Of a stretch of DNA of 64,000 nucleotides, positions 10,067 through 19,285 are shown one piece after another. This DNA comes from Sinorhizobium alkalisoli (GTDB lineage Bacteria; Pseudomonadota; Alphaproteobacteria; Rhizobiales; Rhizobiaceae). How positions within the stretch are numbered: position 1 is the stretch's first letter; each line of letters opens with the position of its first letter. A program made the position numbers and the translations under genes. The stretch covers positions 1,736,001 to 1,800,000 of the forward strand of contig NZ_CP034910.1 in NCBI RefSeq assembly GCF_008932245.1. Direction: 5' to 3'. The notes beneath the pieces were generated by a model. The model was not told the origin of the DNA, ran no database searches, and saw only the letters and a list, made by a program, of their open reading frames with translations.

Positions 10067-11101
10067 GTGTCGGACGCGAAGACCATGAAAGTCGCAGTTT
10101 ACAGCAGCAAGTCTTATGACCGCGAATTCCTCTGCGCAGCGAACAGCAGCGCCGCGCACGAGCTACGGTTTCTCGATGTTCGGCTTTCCCCCGAAACGGC
10201 GACCTTGGCAACGGGTACCGAGGCCGTGTGCGCCTTCGTCAACGACGATCTCGGCGAGCCTGTCCTTCAGGAGCTCGCAAAACGCGGTGTGAAGCTCGTT
10301 GCCCTCCGCTGCGCCGGCTTCAACAACGTCGACCTTGAAGCCGCCTGTAATCTAGGCATCAGAGTCGCGCGTGTCCCTGCCTATTCCCCCTACGCCGTCG
10401 CAGAGCATACGGCGACCTTGATCCTCGCCCTGAACCGCAAAATCCATCGAGCTTACAACCGGGTTCGCGAAGGCAACTTTGCCCTTGACGGATTGTTGGG
10501 GTTCGACCTTCAAGGCAAGACGGTCGGCATAGTCGGCACCGGAAAGATCGGCCAGGCATTCACGCGGATCATGGCAGGATTCGGCTGCTCGTTGCTTGCA
10601 AACGACCTCAGGCCGGATCCGGCCTGCGAGGCCCTGGGGGCGACCTACGTTTCGCGAGAGGAGCTCTTCAGGCGATCCGACATTGTCAGCCTGCACTGCC
10701 CCCTCACGCCGGAGACTCATTACATGATCAGGAGCGAGACGCTGCCGTGTCTCAAGCGCGGCGTGATGTTGATCAACACGAGCCGCGGCGCCGTGGTGGA
10801 AACGCGCGCCGTCATCCGGGGATTAAAGGACGGAACGATCGGCAGCCTCGGGCTCGACGTGTACGAAGAGGAAGGCGATTTGTTCTATGAAAATCTTTCC
10901 GACCGTTTCATTCCGGATGACATCTTCGCGCGTCTGCTAACTTTCCCAAACGTCCTCGTGACAGGCCATCAGGCTTTTTTCACGAGAGAGGCCCTCACCA
11001 ATATCGCCGAGACGACCATCGCGAATATCAGTGCGTTCGTAGCATGTGGCTGCGCAAATCACGAAGTTTCCATCGAGAAGATCGCCGGTCAAGGCCGCTG
11101 A
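10067..11101 (+). CDS. D-2-hydroxyacid dehydrogenase, D-lactate dehydrogenase-like
   Basis: 344 residues of the D-isomer-specific 2-hydroxyacid dehydrogenase family. The NAD-binding [12 protein letters not shown] loop lies near residue 155; the catalytic Arg (INTSRGAVV), Glu ([11 protein letters not shown]) and His (VTGHQAFF) are all present, and the [14 protein letters not shown] segment is typical of LdhA-type D-lactate dehydrogenases, which reduce pyruvate to D-lactate during oxygen limitation. The frame opens with GTG at 10067, four bases after GGAG; an ATG at 10085 (MKVAVYSSK) is an equally sensible start. It follows the glucanase gene by 120 bp. Confidence 0.9.
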   Translation: MSDAKTMKVAVYSSKSYDREFLCAANSSAAHELRFLDVRLSPETATLATGTEAVCAFVNDDLGEPVLQELAKRGVKLVALRCAGFNNVDLEAACNLGIRVARVPAYSPYAVAEHTATLILALNRKIHRAYNRVREGNFALDGLLGFDLQGKTVGIVGTGKIGQAFTRIMAGFGCSLLANDLRPDPACEALGATYVSREELFRRSDIVSLHCPLTPETHYMIRSETLPCLKRGVMLINTSRGAVVETRAVIRGLKDGTIGSLGLDVYEEEGDLFYENLSDRFIPDDIFARLLTFPNVLVTGHQAFFTREALTNIAETTIANISAFVACGCANHEVSIEKIAGQGR

Positions 11102-11305
11102 CGGCAGCCGCCGTGCTCAACCCGTTCGCGTTCACCGCGAAGACATTGCGGGACACGCGAGGGTCGTCGCCATAGATCGGGCCGTGAGATTGCGGTGGCG
11201 GGCCGCACTTCACCATGCCAGAGTCCTCGGCAGCAGCCGCGACAGTAACGACAACGCCGCAGGCGAAGACGTCGACATCGTCGAAAAAATCTCGCGGAGA
11301 GCTTC

Positions 11306-11336
11306 TTGACCCTGCCATTGTTGGAAGGTCCATATT
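11306..11336 (+). promoter_or_regulatory. CueR/HmrR-type copper promoter of copZ
   Basis: A -35 TTGACC (11306-11311) and a -10 CATATT (11331-11336) are separated by 19 bp, the long spacer typical of MerR-family promoters. A dyad ACCCTGCC ... TGGAAGGT (11309-11329) fills the spacer and matches the ACCTTCC/GGAAGGT arms of CueR operators at most positions. The regulator would be the HmrR encoded at 59693. Confidence 0.7.
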
Positions 11337-11366
11337 GACTTAAGTCGGATCAATGGAGACCTCCAG

Positions 11367-11588
11367 ATGCATCTTTTCAATATCCCCGACATGACCTGCG
11401 GGCACTGCGCCGCGGCGGTGGAGAGGGCAGCAAAAGCGATCGATCCTCATGCCGAGGTCACAGTGGATCTCGAGGCGAAGACCGCATCCATCGACTCTGA
11501 AGTCGGCTCTGACACGTTCATTGTAGCGATTAAAGACGCTGGCTATCATGCGTCTTCCAAGAATTCCTGCTGCGGCTCGTTCGCGTGA
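11367..11588 (+). CDS. copZ: Copper chaperone CopZ, HMA domain
   Basis: 73 residues forming a single heavy-metal-associated ferredoxin-like domain with the Cu(I)-binding MTCGHC motif at residues 9-14. CopZ proteins carry Cu(I) in the cytoplasm to P1B ATPases and to CueR-type sensors. The C-terminus adds a short Cys-Cys tail (SCCGSFA), an extra potential thiol site. It has its own MerR-type promoter and appears to be monocistronic, followed by a FixK box that starts a separate copper operon. Confidence 0.93.
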   Translation: MHLFNIPDMTCGHCAAAVERAAKAIDPHAEVTVDLEAKTASIDSEVGSDTFIVAIKDAGYHASSKNSCCGSFA

Positions 11589-11602
11589 CCGTCGGCGGCC
11601 GT

Positions 11603-11616
11603 TTGATCAAGATCAA
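11603..11616 (+). promoter_or_regulatory. FixK/FNR box upstream of copper operon
   Basis: TTGAT-CAAG-ATCAA, a perfect consensus match, 15 bp after the copZ stop. A class II start of transcription would fall near 11651; the expected -10 position reads CAATGT, a poor hexamer, so the promoter geometry is less convincing than at the other boxes. It favours the ATG at 11677 for the next gene over the one at 11641. Confidence 0.65.
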
Positions 11617-11676
11617 GGCACAGCCTGCAACCACTGAGCAATGTGCTTGAATAAAGCACGAAGGGTCGAGCGAAAC

Positions 11677-12036
11677 ATGATCGCCGCCAGCCAGATCGTC
11701 CGGAAACGCGCAACAGAATTGCTGGGCATCATGGCCGTACTCATGTTTCTGTTCGCGCCGACGGCTGAGGCCGCCCTCGTCAAGTGTGAACCACACATCG
11801 CTAGCAGCGAACATATCGTCTCTCCGGAAGGTGATCCGGCACATCATGGCGACTTCGAGCCCGCCGACCAGAAGGCGTGCTGCAAAAGCGACTGCAGCCT
11901 GTGCAACGCGCTTTTCCCGGCACCAGTCCTTTTCGAAATTGCCCTGAAGTCCAACGGTCACCAAGACCTCGACCCGCAGGGCGCCATCATCGGCGTCGAC
12001 TCGCGCCCCGACATTGGCCCTCCCCGATCTGCCTGA
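11677..12036 (+). CDS. Small exported Cys/His-containing hypothetical protein
   Basis: 119 residues from the ATG at 11677 (an in-frame ATG at 11641 would precede the predicted transcript). A hydrophobic stretch near residues 16-33 (LLGIMAVLMFLFAPTAEA) looks like a signal peptide or anchor. The mature part has a compact cysteine motif, CCKSDCSLC, plus several His and Asp residues, compatible with metal binding outside the membrane. No family is recognised with certainty. It heads the copper operon, 100 bp before the multicopper oxidase gene, and may therefore be a periplasmic copper-binding accessory protein. Function is inferred from context only. Confidence 0.6.
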   Translation: MIAASQIVRKRATELLGIMAVLMFLFAPTAEAALVKCEPHIASSEHIVSPEGDPAHHGDFEPADQKACCKSDCSLCNALFPAPVLFEIALKSNGHQDLDPQGAIIGVDSRPDIGPPRSA

Positions 12037-12136
12037 TGAAACGCGGCTGCCATCAGAACGGCAGCCCTACCATGGTCGCATCCCAGGGAAGCGGCATTCG
12101 CCGGCAACGGCCGGCGCTGAACGAGAGGTCAAACAA

Positions 12137-13603
12137 ATGAAACGTCGTGAATTCTTGTGCGGACTGATGTCAGGCGTCGCAGTCGCCGCCTCAGGTGCTC
12201 TGCTTTTTCCCACCGCCGCATGGCCGGAGACGATGCCCGGCAATAAGGGACTCACTCCGCTGCCCGGGACCAGGCCCCTGTCGATAAAGAAGCGCGTGAT
12301 AGAGGTGAACGGGAGAGCCGCAGAGGTCTTCGGGCTCGTTCAACCGGATGGCACCGTGGGCCTGACCCTCGACGCGGACACCCTGTTCGACGTCGCCCTT
12401 TCGAATGAAGGCGGTGAGCCGACGCTCATCCATTGGCACGGGCTTGTTCCGCCGTGGGATATGGACGGCGTGCCGGACAACCCGGCCGCACTTCTGGAGC
12501 CAAAGAAATCAAGGCACTACACATTTCCGGTCGGCTCGGGCGGCACCCATTGGATGCACGCCCATACGCTCCAGGAGCAGAACCTGCTTGCCGCGCCCTT
12601 GATCGTGCAAACCGCCGAAGACAAGAAGCGCGATGAGCAGGACGTGGTTATTCTTCTTCATGACTTCTCCTTCACACCGGCCGAGGAGTTGTTCGCCAGG
12701 CTGAAAAGTCCGGCAGGCGGGCACGCAATGGATCACAATGCGATGTCGGGCATGGCAGCCAATATGCACGGAGGCCACATGTCCGGCATGGCGACGCCAG
12801 GCATGGTCCCCATGGACCTGAACGACATCGAATACGACGCTTATCTCGCCAATGACCGCACCCTTGACGATCCGGAAGTGGTTGCGGTCGAAAATGGGGG
12901 CCGCGTTCGCCTGCGCATTATCAACGGGGCGACGGCGACCGCCTTTACGATTGATACGGGTGCGCTGACCGGGCAGCTGGTCGCCGTCGATGGGCAATTG
13001 ATCCGGCCGGTTTCCGCAACGCGCTTTCCGATCTCCATGGGACAACGGCTGGATGTCCGTCTGGAACTCCCCAAGACTGCCGTGGCCAGTCCGGTTCTTG
13101 CATTGCGAGAAGGCTCGGATCATCGCACCGGCATCATCCTTGCTCCGTCTGGAGCCAGGGTGGGCAAGCTTGCAACCCGCGGAGCAGAAGTCGGTCCGGT
13201 CGTTGGCCTGGATCTCGAGCAGCAACTGGCAGCCACCGCATCGCTTGCCGCGCGTCGGGTTGACAGGCGTTTCGAATTGACCCTGACGGGCGGCATGAGC
13301 GGCTATGAATGGAGGATCGACGGCGCTGATAGTCTCAATGTCCGAGAAGGAGAAAGGGTCGAGATCGTCATGCGAAACATGTCGATGATGGCCCACCCCA
13401 TGCATTTGCATGGGCATCACTTCCAGGTTTCCGCCATTGATGGGAGGGCTTTCCCGGGTGCGTTGCGCGATACGGTCCTCGTGCCGCCAATGGGAAGCGC
13501 GACCTTCGCCTTCGACGCCAACAATCCGGGGCGTTGGCCGCTGCACTGCCATCACCTCTATCACATGGCATCGGGAATGATGTCTTTCGTCGCCTATACA
13601 TGA
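12137..13603 (+). CDS. Tat-exported multicopper oxidase (CopA/CueO-like)
   Basis: 488 residues. The N-terminus MKRREFLCG is a twin-arginine signal. All four copper-ligand clusters are visible: IHWHG and WMHAH for the type 2/3 centre, and HPMHLHG and [12 protein letters not shown] at the C-terminus for types 1-3. A Met/His-rich insertion near residues 195-222 ([18 protein letters not shown]) resembles the Cu(I)-binding loops of CueO/CopA. Such enzymes oxidise periplasmic Cu(I). I start at the ATG at 12137 with a GAGAGGT site; a longer frame exists but its upstream part is not signal-like. It lies between the small Cys-rich gene and the copper ATPase gene. Confidence 0.92.
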   Translation: MKRREFLCGLMSGVAVAASGALLFPTAAWPETMPGNKGLTPLPGTRPLSIKKRVIEVNGRAAEVFGLVQPDGTVGLTLDADTLFDVALSNEGGEPTLIHWHGLVPPWDMDGVPDNPAALLEPKKSRHYTFPVGSGGTHWMHAHTLQEQNLLAAPLIVQTAEDKKRDEQDVVILLHDFSFTPAEELFARLKSPAGGHAMDHNAMSGMAANMHGGHMSGMATPGMVPMDLNDIEYDAYLANDRTLDDPEVVAVENGGRVRLRIINGATATAFTIDTGALTGQLVAVDGQLIRPVSATRFPISMGQRLDVRLELPKTAVASPVLALREGSDHRTGIILAPSGARVGKLATRGAEVGPVVGLDLEQQLAATASLAARRVDRRFELTLTGGMSGYEWRIDGADSLNVREGERVEIVMRNMSMMAHPMHLHGHHFQVSAIDGRAFPGALRDTVLVPPMGSATFAFDANNPGRWPLHCHHLYHMASGMMSFVAYT

Positions 13604-13767
13604 CGGAGACTTTGCCCGGCAAAGACGCGACCTGTTGGTCCGGAGATGCCGGGCGGGCGAACTTCGTCGTCGACGAATACCATTATGGAGACATTCCCCA
13701 ATGGAAGAGCATGAACATCATCACCGACCCGAGGATCACCGGCACGATCACCACCATGGACATGTGA
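13600..13767 (+). CDS. Possible small ORF coupled to multicopper oxidase
   Basis: 55 codons. The ATG overlaps the multicopper oxidase stop as ATGA, and the frame runs through the 97-bp gap and 67 bp into the copper ATPase gene in another frame. It could be a true small protein, or a ribosome-relay ORF that couples translation of the two copper genes. No recognisable domain; the part overlapping the ATPase may be chance. Confidence 0.2.
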   Translation: MTETLPGKDATCWSGDAGRANFVVDEYHYGDIPQWKSMNIITDPRITGTITTMDM

Positions 13768-15920
13768 ACCCCCCTCGCGACGAGGACGAAGGGGACATGC
13801 AGCAGCAGGGCGTGGTTTACACCTGCCCGATGCATCCGCAGGTACGACAGATCGGTCCCGGAAACTGCCCGATCTGCGGCATGGCGCTTGAACCGGAGAT
13901 CATATCCGCCGATACCGGTCCCGGCCCGGAACTTGTCGATATGCGGCGGCGGTTCTGGATCGGGCTGGTTCTGACGTTCCCCGTGCTGGCGATTGAGATG
14001 GGCGGGCACCTCACCAACCTTCACATGCTGTTGGGTCCCCAGGTGTCAAATTGGCTGCAGCTTGTCTTCGCGACCCCGGTCGTCCTTTGGGCCGGCGCTC
14101 CCTTCTTTGAGAGGGCCTGGCAGTCGATCCTCACCCGGAAGCTGAACATGTTCACACTGATCGCCATGGGCACAGGCGTCGCCTGGGCCTACAGCGTGGT
14201 CGCAACGGTTGCCCCCGGCCTGTTTCCGGCGACGTTCCGATCCGACGAGGGGACCGTTGCGGTCTACTTCGAGGCGGCGGCCGTTATCACAGTGCTTGTG
14301 CTGCTTGGGCAGGTCCTCGAACTGCGGGCGCGGGAGCAGACCGGAGGCGCCATCCGTGCCCTCCTGGACCTGGCACCGAAGACCGCCCGTCGCATTGGCA
14401 GCGATGGCGCCGACGAGGACGTGCCGCTGGAAGCCGTTGCCGTCGGCGACCGGCTGCGCGTCCGCCCGGGCGAGAAGGTTCCGGTTGACGGTACCCTCGT
14501 GGAAGGCCGCAGCTCGGTCGATGAATCGATGGTCACCGGGGAGTCGATGCCGGTTACGAAGGAGGTTGGCGCGACACTAATCGGCGGCACCATGAACAGG
14601 ACCGGCGGCTTCGTCATGGAAGCAGGAAAGGTCGGCCGCGACACCATGCTGTCGCAGATCGTCCGCATGGTCGCCGAGGCTCAGCGCTCTCGCGCCCCAA
14701 TTCAACGCCTCGCCGACGAAGTGTCGGGCTGGTTCGTGCCCGCCGTCATCCTCATAGCCATCATTGCCTTCGCGACATGGATGACGGTCGGCCCGGAACC
14801 CCGCTTCACGCACGGACTCGTCGCCGCAGTCGCGGTGCTCATAATCGCCTGTCCCTGCGCGCTCGGCCTCGCAACCCCGATGTCCATCATGGTCGGCGTC
14901 GGCAAGGGTGCAAGCCTAGGCGTGCTGATCAAGAACGCAGAAGCGCTGGAACGCTTCGAAAAGGTCGACACGCTGGTGGTCGACAAGACCGGCACCCTGA
15001 CCGAGGGCAAGCCGAAGGTGACGTCTATCGTCGCGGTAGATGGCGTTTCGGAAAACGAGCTCCTTCGGCTGGCCGGGACGCTGGAACGGTCGAGCGAACA
15101 TCCCCTCGCGGCGGCCATCGTCGAGGCGGCCGGGGAACGCCGCGTGGCGCTCGCCACGGCAGAGAACTTCGACAGCCCCGTCGGCAAGGGAGTGACCGGG
15201 ACCGTGGAGGGACGCAGCCTCATCATCGGCAGCCACCGGATCATGTCCGAGGAAAAGGTGGACATCTCAGTCCTCTCGCGAGAAGCGGAAGAACTGCGCA
15301 GTGAAGGAGCGACCGTCATCTTCGCCGCCATCGACGGTCGTCTGGCCGGACTGTTCGCAATAGCCGATCCGATCAAGGCGACGACGCCGGCCGCAGTGGA
15401 TGCATTGCTGAAGGACGGCGTGCGGGTGGTAATGCTCACTGGAGATAACCAAACCACCGCCAATGCAGTCGCCCGGAAGCTCGGTATCAAGGAGGTCGAG
15501 GCGGAGGTATTGCCGGAACACAAGAGCGAGATCGTCGCGCGCCTGCGCAAAGACGGCAGGATCGTCGCCATGGCGGGCGACGGCGTCAACGACGCCCCGG
15601 CGCTTGCCGCCGCCGACGTCGGGATTGCCATGGGAACGGGGACAGACGTGGCAATCGAGAGCGCTGGCGTGACGCTGCTCAAGGGCGATCTGCAGGGCAT
15701 TGCGCGGGCGCGGCAGCTCAGTCACGCGACAATGCGGAACATCCGTCAAAATCTGTTCTTCGCCTTCATCTACAACGCGGCTGGCGTCCCGATTGCGGCG
15801 GGCGTGCTCTATCCCGCCCTCGGACTTTTGCTGTCGCCGATCATCGCGGCAGCCGCCATGGCGCTCTCGTCAGTCAGCGTGATCGGCAATGCTCTCAGGT
15901 TGCGGAGTGCTCGGATATAA
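13701..15920 (+). CDS. Copper-translocating P1B-type ATPase
   Basis: 739 residues from the ATG at 13701, ten bases after GGAG. Order of elements: a His-rich N-terminus ([20 protein letters not shown]), a zinc-ribbon-like heavy-metal-binding domain with CPMHP...CPICGM (Cys42, 56, 59), about eight membrane helices, the actuator TGES loop, the transport-site CPC (IACPCALG), the phosphorylation [10 protein letters not shown] and the [10 protein letters not shown] hinge. It exports Cu(I) from the cytoplasm. It carries no GMTCxxC HMA domain of its own, so CopZ encoded 2 kb upstream may be its donor. A longer frame upstream looks non-coding. Confidence 0.95.
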   Translation: MEEHEHHHRPEDHRHDHHHGHVNPPRDEDEGDMQQQGVVYTCPMHPQVRQIGPGNCPICGMALEPEIISADTGPGPELVDMRRRFWIGLVLTFPVLAIEMGGHLTNLHMLLGPQVSNWLQLVFATPVVLWAGAPFFERAWQSILTRKLNMFTLIAMGTGVAWAYSVVATVAPGLFPATFRSDEGTVAVYFEAAAVITVLVLLGQVLELRAREQTGGAIRALLDLAPKTARRIGSDGADEDVPLEAVAVGDRLRVRPGEKVPVDGTLVEGRSSVDESMVTGESMPVTKEVGATLIGGTMNRTGGFVMEAGKVGRDTMLSQIVRMVAEAQRSRAPIQRLADEVSGWFVPAVILIAIIAFATWMTVGPEPRFTHGLVAAVAVLIIACPCALGLATPMSIMVGVGKGASLGVLIKNAEALERFEKVDTLVVDKTGTLTEGKPKVTSIVAVDGVSENELLRLAGTLERSSEHPLAAAIVEAAGERRVALATAENFDSPVGKGVTGTVEGRSLIIGSHRIMSEEKVDISVLSREAEELRSEGATVIFAAIDGRLAGLFAIADPIKATTPAAVDALLKDGVRVVMLTGDNQTTANAVARKLGIKEVEAEVLPEHKSEIVARLRKDGRIVAMAGDGVNDAPALAAADVGIAMGTGTDVAIESAGVTLLKGDLQGIARARQLSHATMRNIRQNLFFAFIYNAAGVPIAAGVLYPALGLLLSPIIAAAAMALSSVSVIGNALRLRSARI

Positions 15921-16018
15921 CCTGGGATCGCAGATGGACATTGTTCGCCACCTCGCCGACCGTCAGCCGCAGACTTCTCGCGGTGCCGTCGCCGATCAGT
16001 GTCTGCCAATCGCCTGTC

Positions 16019-16114
16019 TCAGTCTGCCAAGTTCGATCCTTCGGATATCCGGCGAAGTTCCAGCCAGCCCGGAGGCATGATGGCCGGGATTTGGGGAAAG
16101 AGATTCGCCACGGC
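16019..16114 (-). CDS. Possible 31-residue ORF with strong ribosome site
   Basis: A GTG-started frame follows AAAAGGAGG four bases upstream and reads VANLFPQIPAIIMPPGW and onward to a stop at 16019. Another frame over the same DNA also reads protein-like, which may indicate a frameshifted gene remnant. No family is recognised. Confidence 0.2.
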   Translation of the reverse strand, partial: AVANLFPQIPAIMPPGWLELRRISEGSNLAD

Positions 16115-16184
16115 GCCTCCTTTTGATCACAGCAAGGGATGCAAGACGCTCGGTCCGTCTCGATGGACCGCAAAGATGGGGCCC

Positions 16185-16198
16185 TTGATCACAATCAA
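16185..16198 (+). promoter_or_regulatory. FixK/FNR box upstream of small ORF and caxA
   Basis: TTGAT-CACA-ATCAA, a perfect match. Reading rightwards, TAAGCT (16221-16226) occupies the -10 position of a class II promoter, giving a predicted start near 16233, two bases before a small ORF and about 300 bases before the Ca2+/H+ antiporter gene. Confidence 0.7.
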
Positions 16199-16234
16199 CG
16201 ACGCAAGACGGTGTAGAGCGTAAGCTTCAAAGTC

Positions 16235-16384
16235 ATGACGGAGAGACGGTGGTGGTTGAGGCGAGATGCTCTAAGCGAATATGGCTTACCATTGCCGCAG
16301 GTTCTGATCGCCAAACCGGGGAGACACTTCTGCGAAACCTGCTTTGGGAGCATCAAATTAAACCAGCGCTCTATCGAGGCATAG
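16235..16384 (+). CDS. Possible 49-residue FixK-controlled small ORF
   Basis: ATG-started frame of 49 codons beginning MTERRWWLRRDALSEYG and containing a CETC motif, almost at the predicted start of the FixK-dependent transcript, so it would be leaderless or nearly so. No ribosome site, no recognised family. It may simply be leader sequence of the antiporter transcript. Confidence 0.22.
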   Translation: MTERRWWLRRDALSEYGLPLPQVLIAKPGRHFCETCFGSIKLNQRSIEA

Positions 16385-16537
16385 CGCAAACCAGGCAAGG
16401 AATTCCTGCTTAACGTCGATACAGCCGGATTCGGGTGTCCTCGGCGCGGCCAGTTAAACGCTCCGTGTGAATCTGTCGTTAATTCCCACAAAGCGGCCAG
16501 GACACGCAGGATGCTGTCCGCCACTGAGGACGATTCG

Positions 16538-17683
16538 ATGCGCAATCTCGAGGAAACGAGCACCGGTGCGTTGCCGCGTTCCGCTGTTGGAACGATCCTC
16601 ACAGAGGCTCGGCGAACACCTCTTTTCGTGCTCATTGTCTTCGTGCCCGTAGTTATTCTCCTGGAGCAGATATCGCCCGAGGCGCACACTTGGCTTTTCC
16701 TCCTGTCGATTGTGGCGATCGTCCCCCTCGCGGCGATGCTCAGCCGCGCGACCGAGTCGGTGGCTGCGAAGACCGGCGATGCCGTCGGAGGTTTGCTTAA
16801 CGCCACACTTGGCAATCTCACCGAGCTCGTAATTTCACTCGCGGCCCTGCAGGCCGGGCAATACCTGCTGGTCAAGGCGTCGATCGCAGGCGCCATCGTC
16901 ACCAACACCCTCTTCATGTTGGGCGGCGCCTTCCTCGTCGGTGGGCTGAAACACCACCTGCAGGAGTTCAACAGGGTGAACGCGCGTTTTCAGGCGAGCC
17001 TGTTGTTCCTGGCGACGATCGCAATCCTGGTTCCTTCACTCGTCAGCGAAGCGGATCAGACGCCGACCGGCGCCTTCTCGCAGCAGCTGAGCCTGGGGCT
17101 GGCTGTGCTTCTTATCGCCGTCTATGCACTGGGAATGTTGTTTTCCCTGAGGACGCACCGAGAGCTCTTTGCCAGTGTGGCGCACGGCGAGGACGCCGAG
17201 ACATCGTGGCCGCTCTCGGTGGGCGTCGCCGTGCTGATTGTCGTCACGCTGCTCGTCGCGATGGTCAGCGAGATATTCGTCGGCTCGGTGCAAGTCGCCG
17301 CGCAACATCTCGGGATGACGCCCGCCTTCGTCGGCTTCATCGTCGTCGCCTTGGTCGGAGGAGCAGCCGAGATGACCAGCGCCTTCTCGGCGGCACGCGC
17401 AAATCGCCTCGACCTGAGCGTCGGCATCGCATTGGGCAGCGCGGCGCAAATCGCTCTCTTCGTCGCGCCTGTGCTGGTGCTTCTCAGCTATTTCATTGGT
17501 CCGGAACCGATGTCCCTGCAGTTCTGGCCGGGCGCGGTCGCGATGATGCTGATCGCGACAATGGCGGCAACATTGCTGTCCAATGGCGGGCATGCAGCCT
17601 GGTATGCGGGCGTCATGGCGCTGGCGGTTTATGCCATCTTCGGGTTCACGCTGTTTATCCTGCCGCCCGGCGCGGGGCAATAA
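16538..17683 (+). CDS. Calcium/proton (cation) antiporter, CAX family
   Basis: 381 residues with about eleven hydrophobic segments. The two family repeats are clear: GGLLNATLGNLTELVISLAAL near residue 85 (split by eye into GLLNATLGNLTEL) and GGAAEMTSAFSAARANRLDL followed by LGSAAQIALF near residue 265. CAX antiporters expel Ca2+ or other divalent cations in exchange for protons at the inner membrane. The ATG at 16538 has a GAGGA site; another ATG nine codons earlier is possible. A FixK box with correctly placed -10 lies about 350 bp upstream, so low-oxygen control is likely if no terminator intervenes. Confidence 0.9.
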   Translation: MRNLEETSTGALPRSAVGTILTEARRTPLFVLIVFVPVVILLEQISPEAHTWLFLLSIVAIVPLAAMLSRATESVAAKTGDAVGGLLNATLGNLTELVISLAALQAGQYLLVKASIAGAIVTNTLFMLGGAFLVGGLKHHLQEFNRVNARFQASLLFLATIAILVPSLVSEADQTPTGAFSQQLSLGLAVLLIAVYALGMLFSLRTHRELFASVAHGEDAETSWPLSVGVAVLIVVTLLVAMVSEIFVGSVQVAAQHLGMTPAFVGFIVVALVGGAAEMTSAFSAARANRLDLSVGIALGSAAQIALFVAPVLVLLSYFIGPEPMSLQFWPGAVAMMLIATMAATLLSNGGHAAWYAGVMALAVYAIFGFTLFILPPGAGQ

Positions 17684-17695
17684 GCCATATCCCGA

Positions 17696-17729
17696 CCGCG
17701 GAAGCAGGCGCATGACGCCTGTTCCGCGG
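17696..17729. terminator. Hairpin between convergent antiporter and CYTH-CHAD genes
   Basis: A 14-bp stem with a one-base bulge (CCGCGGAAgCAGGCG / CGCCTGTTCCGCGG, loop CATGA) lies between the two convergent genes. There is no T-run, so termination is plausible but not certain. Confidence 0.5.
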
Positions 17730-17789
17730 TGTCCGCAACCCCGTTTGCCGCTCGGCGCACCATCTTTTGACCGAATGCGGCCCGCTCCA

Positions 17790-19238
17790 TCAGCGACTTC
17801 GCCAGAAGCGCTTGATGTCGACCAAGCCGTCGTGTGCTTCAGCCGCCCGGCGCAAAAGCTCCGCCTTGTCGTAGGCTCGGAACAGATCCTGCGTGCCAGC
17901 CACTCCCAGTAGGCCGAGCGACGATAACATGCCGGGCGCAACCGCGAGGTCGTTGAGGTCGCCGAGTTGGTCCTGAAGGCCTGCCATTGCCGCGATGAAG
18001 CGGCGATGACGTTTCGTTTCGATCTTGCTCCGGAAAAGCGGCTCGAAGAACTCGGCCGCGTATCGCAGCTTCTTTGCCGCAATACGCAACCTGTGACGCG
18101 CCGCGTCATCCGCATCGATGAGACGGCGACCACGTGCCACTTTCTTCCAGAGCCGGTCGAGCGCCGTCGAGGCGAAATCTCGGGCGGATCGACCGTGCAT
18201 CGGCATGGCTGATGCATCGGCCATCGAGCCGGAAATGAACTCGTCAATGTCGATCATGAGGGAGCGGACGCGCGCGGACGAAAGAGTGGCTTCCAGTGTC
18301 CGATAGGCGTCGCCGCGCATCGCTTTCAGGCGCCCTGCAAGCTCTTCATCCCTCGCGCGGCCGATCAGGACGTCGATATTGCGCGCCTGCCCTGTCTCCG
18401 CGGCGAGCCAGGACAATTCTTCGCGCAGATGATCGAAGCGGCTGTCCTGAAACAGGGACGTGCAGATGGAGAACAGCGAGCGCAGCCGTCTGAGCGCGAC
18501 GCGGGCCTGATGCAGGACTTCCGCGTCACGGGACCAGGACAGTGCCATTTCGTTGAGCCGAAACTGCCTGAGGCACACGGCGGCGCTGCGGGCGAATGCA
18601 GTGGCCGCGCTCATTTCGGACGTGAGTGGCGCCGGACTAGCCTTGACGGCGCCCTGCGCGGCCGCAAGTAGCCGGTAACCTCGCTCCGCCTTGCTCAGCA
18701 CGCCTAGACGGGCGGGGGTGATCAGGTCGACCTTGCGCGCGAGATCAAAGAGCGCCGCCGGCTGGCCGGCTTTTCTTTCCAGCTCGATTTCGCAAAGCGG
18801 CGCCTCGCGATCGGCAGCCACGACCTTGCCGACGTCGAGGCAAACCTCGATCTGCGCCTCACCGGCCGTTACGTTCCAACGGTGCCGCGTGACATGCACC
18901 TCGAACAGGGGCGCCAGTTCCGGCCCGGCTCCCGCCAGCAAGGCGACAATCTGCGGATCGTCGATAACCGGCGCATCGGCGGTGACCGGCCGCTCCCATT
19001 CCTCACGCACGAACGAACCGGCCGCAGCGCCGTCGCCTGCTTTGACGGTCTGGATCCGCTCGTTTCCCGATTGGCGGATGCGCAATGACAGCCCCCGCTT
19101 CGTCAGGTCCCACGCATTCGTATCGAAGTAGACCGATTTCTGCTGAAGAATGGTGGGCGGCGATACGAAGGGATTGGTCTTCAGGAGCGACCTCGCCCCC
19201 GATTGGGAAAGCTCGAGCTTCAGTTCCGCCTCTTGCAT
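17790..19238 (-). CDS. CYTH-CHAD domain protein (triphosphate / polyphosphate binding)
   Basis: 482 residues. Residues about 1-200 form a CYTH triphosphate tunnel domain (EAELKLEL start, SVYFDTNAWDLTKRGLSLRIR, then AEIELERK-like CEIELERKAG); residues about 215-480 form a CHAD helical domain with conserved His and Lys/Arg residues (EVLHQARVALRRLRS, HRLRIAAKKLRYAAEFF). CYTH enzymes cleave inorganic triphosphate, and CHAD domains bind polyphosphate. Unlike classical ygiF-type proteins, the first motif is ELKLEL instead of EIELKL. It is the third gene of a run with a small hypothetical and a FixK-like regulator, and shares the region with PPK2 and a second CYTH protein. Confidence 0.92.
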   Translation of the reverse strand: MQEAELKLELSQSGARSLLKTNPFVSPPTILQQKSVYFDTNAWDLTKRGLSLRIRQSGNERIQTVKAGDGAAAGSFVREEWERPVTADAPVIDDPQIVALLAGAGPELAPLFEVHVTRHRWNVTAGEAQIEVCLDVGKVVAADREAPLCEIELERKAGQPAALFDLARKVDLITPARLGVLSKAERGYRLLAAAQGAVKASPAPLTSEMSAATAFARSAAVCLRQFRLNEMALSWSRDAEVLHQARVALRRLRSLFSICTSLFQDSRFDHLREELSWLAAETGQARNIDVLIGRARDEELAGRLKAMRGDAYRTLEATLSSARVRSLMIDIDEFISGSMADASAMPMHGRSARDFASTALDRLWKKVARGRRLIDADDAARHRLRIAAKKLRYAAEFFEPLFRSKIETKRHRRFIAAMAGLQDQLGDLNDLAVAPGMLSSLGLLGVAGTQDLFRAYDKAELLRRAAEAHDGLVDIKRFWRSR

Positions 19239-19285
19239 CGGTTTCTCCGCAAGGCACCGTGTCGCGGCGGATTTCGATCAACCGA

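Larger units (their letters stand above)
15921..16537. other. Intergenic region with FixK box and possible small ORFs
   Basis: 617 bp between the copper ATPase and the Ca2+/H+ antiporter. It holds one perfect FixK box, a partial second copy of the same local sequence near 16125, and two small candidate ORFs (16019-16114 minus, 16235-16384 plus). No standard-length gene is convincing here; a 92-codon minus-strand frame at 15895-16173 was noted and set aside. Confidence 0.5.

Noticed and set aside
16123..16140. Second FixK-like half site TTTTGATCACAGCAAGG
   Set aside because: Only one arm matches; it looks like a decayed copy of the neighbouring sequence around the true box.
15895..16173. 92-codon minus-strand frame
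   Set aside because: Overlaps the ATPase 3' end, has no ribosome site at its start, and a better-started frame covers the same DNA; kept only as a possible remnant.
19268..19281. CGGAT-TTCG-ATCAA, a FixK-like site before the CYTH-CHAD gene
   Set aside because: Two mismatches, and a class II start would fall inside the coding sequence; the gene more likely shares the upstream transcript.
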